Below, in pieces: positions 6,492 through 7,099 of a stretch of DNA of 7,099 nucleotides (position 1 is its first letter; each line of letters opens with the position of its first letter). Location: positions 1 to 7,099 of the forward strand of contig CANBUA010000248.1 of assembly GCA_947372535.1 (NCBI GenBank). Reading direction: 5' to 3'. The notes beneath the pieces are model-generated. The model did no database searches. It was not told where the DNA came from and saw only the letters and a program-made list of their open reading frames with translations. This DNA is from Burkholderiales bacterium. GTDB taxonomy: Bacteria; Pseudomonadota; Gammaproteobacteria; Burkholderiales; Burkholderiaceae. The translations under genes and the position numbers were made by a program.

Positions 6492-6734
6492 TCATCCAGC
6501 CTGCAAGCGTCTGACCACCGCCACCATCTGATCGAGGGCTGCGCCCCAGCCCTCGTGGAAGCCAATTTCGAACTTGGGGTCGTGTGGTGGGATGACCGGG
6601 TGGTGATTAATGATGCTCGAGCGCCACGGCGATGAGGCGAATTGAAGGCATTGGAACCATTGTTGCAGCGCGAGCAGACCTTGCCACCAATGGGGTGGCC
6701 GAGGTCCCTGTCCAGCAATGCGAGAATTCCGCGC
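6492..6734 (-). pseudogene. Possible C-terminal remnant of an SRPBCC/AHSA1-type gene
   Basis: On the minus strand the last 37 residues before the TGA at 6494-6492 read HHPVIPPHDPKF followed by EIGFHEGWGAALDQMVAVV and RRLQAG. The 'GW..ALD.(L/M)...' ending is typical of the last helix of SRPBCC (START/AHSA1-like) ligand-binding proteins. Upstream of about 6606 the same frame stays open but shows no SRPBCC-like sequence, no ATG before it runs antisense into the acyltransferase gene, and no continuation in the other two minus-strand frames. The simplest reading is a gene that has lost its 5' part, with the 6606-6734 stretch being joined DNA that also serves as leader of the next plus-strand gene. 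The family call rests on a short match from memory, and a chance open frame is possible. Confidence 0.35.
6533..6555. other. Strong GC hairpin without a T-run
   Basis: CGAGGGCTG (6533-6541) and CAGCCCTCG (6547-6555) are perfect nine-base inverted arms around a five-base loop. It begins 42 bases after the stop of the 91-residue protein. No T-run follows on either strand, so it is not a canonical intrinsic terminator. It could stabilise the 3' end of the upstream mRNA, or be a by-product of the coding sequence for HEGWGAALD in the SRPBCC-like frame. Confidence 0.4.
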
Positions 6735-7099
6735 ATGACCAAGCCGGCTCCCTCCCTGATCTCCCGCTACGACCGGCTCGACGTGATCAGAGGCGCGGCC
6801 CTGGTGTGGATGGCGATCTTTCACTTCTGCTTCGACCTCAGCCATGCCCGCCTGTTGGGCGCTGACTTCTACCGCGATCCGCTGTGGACCTCCCAACGCA
6901 CTGTGATCCTGTCACTGTTCCTGCTTTGCGCTGGCGCGGGCCAGGCGATCGCCACCGCGCAGGGGCAAAGTTGGGCACGCTTCTGGAAACGCTGGGCTCA
7001 GATCGCCATCTGCGCGCTGCTCGTGAGCGTGGGGAGTTGGTGGATGTTCCCGCACAGCTACATCTACTTCGGCGTGCTGCATGGCATGGCCGTGATGCT
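6735..7099 (+). CDS. DUF1624 / HGSNAT_cat membrane acyltransferase-like protein (3' truncated by window edge)
   Basis: First 121 codons of a multi-pass inner-membrane protein of the PF07786 family, annotated as heparan-alpha-glucosaminide N-acetyltransferase-like. The family signature is at the N-terminus: RYDRLDVIRGAALVWMAIFHF (residues 11-31), with Asp16, Arg19-Gly20, His30, and Asp34 in the following CFDL. Further family features are a second helix FLLCAGAGQAI (62-72), the basic loop ARFWKRW (81-87), a third helix (88-104), and YIYFGVLHGMAVM (109-121), like the conserved FG(I/V)LH block. Bacterial members are predicted to transfer acyl groups to a glycan or other envelope molecule; the substrate is unknown, and heparan itself is not expected in bacteria. 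The ATG at 6735 is preceded by a modest GAGA at 6722. About two thirds of the protein probably lies beyond the right edge. Confidence 0.88.
   Translation, partial: MTKPAPSLISRYDRLDVIRGAALVWMAIFHFCFDLSHARLLGADFYRDPLWTSQRTVILSLFLLCAGAGQAIATAQGQSWARFWKRWAQIAICALLVSVGSWWMFPHSYIYFGVLHGMAVM

Noticed and set aside
6735..6896. Extension of the SRPBCC-like minus-strand frame back to an ATG at 6896
   Set aside because: This part is simply antisense to the conserved start of the DUF1624 protein and reads as low-complexity shadow sequence.

Overview
The window is GC-rich, densely coding bacterial chromosome. Protein sequences (a long-linker RimO, a MetC with a GGGD active-site loop, AraC regulators with an arabinose-binding-like N-terminus, PF10118 hydrolases) most resemble Betaproteobacteria of the order Burkholderiales (Comamonadaceae or a related group). 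This placement is inferred from recalled family similarity, not from a search. No rRNA, tRNA, CRISPR array, insertion sequence or phage gene was seen.

Layout. From the left edge to 1175 is the 3' part of rimO, the ribosomal protein S12 methylthiotransferase. After 36 bases comes metC, cystathionine beta-lyase (1212-2411), on the same strand. MetC ends tail to tail, one base away, from a minus-strand pair: an AraC-family regulator (4403-3309) followed by a PF10118 di-iron hydrolase-like protein (3312-2413). The stop of the regulator and the start of the hydrolase overlap as ATGA, so the two are almost certainly one translationally coupled operon. The 247-base divergent region 4404-4650 is visibly more AT-rich than its flanks. 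It carries direct and inverted repeats that are good operator candidates, and a terminator-like structure on the plus strand.

To the right, on the plus strand, are a 491-residue polytopic membrane protein with GT-C glycosyltransferase signatures (4651-6126) and a 91-residue single-pass membrane protein of unknown function (6215-6490). A 244-base gap (6491-6734) follows, with what looks like the C-terminal remnant of an SRPBCC/AHSA1-type gene on the minus strand. The window ends inside a DUF1624 / HGSNAT_cat membrane acyltransferase-like gene (from 6735), cut by the right edge.

How they relate. RimO and MetC are housekeeping functions (ribosome modification; methionine biosynthesis). The AraC-hydrolase pair looks like a self-contained regulator-enzyme module for an unknown, possibly lipophilic, substrate. 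The GT-C protein and the acyltransferase-like protein are both envelope membrane proteins that could modify glycans, but the sequence does not show that they act together. I found no convincing new multi-gene system; the points most worth checking are the coupled AraC/di-iron module with its repeats, and the eroded SRPBCC fragment.
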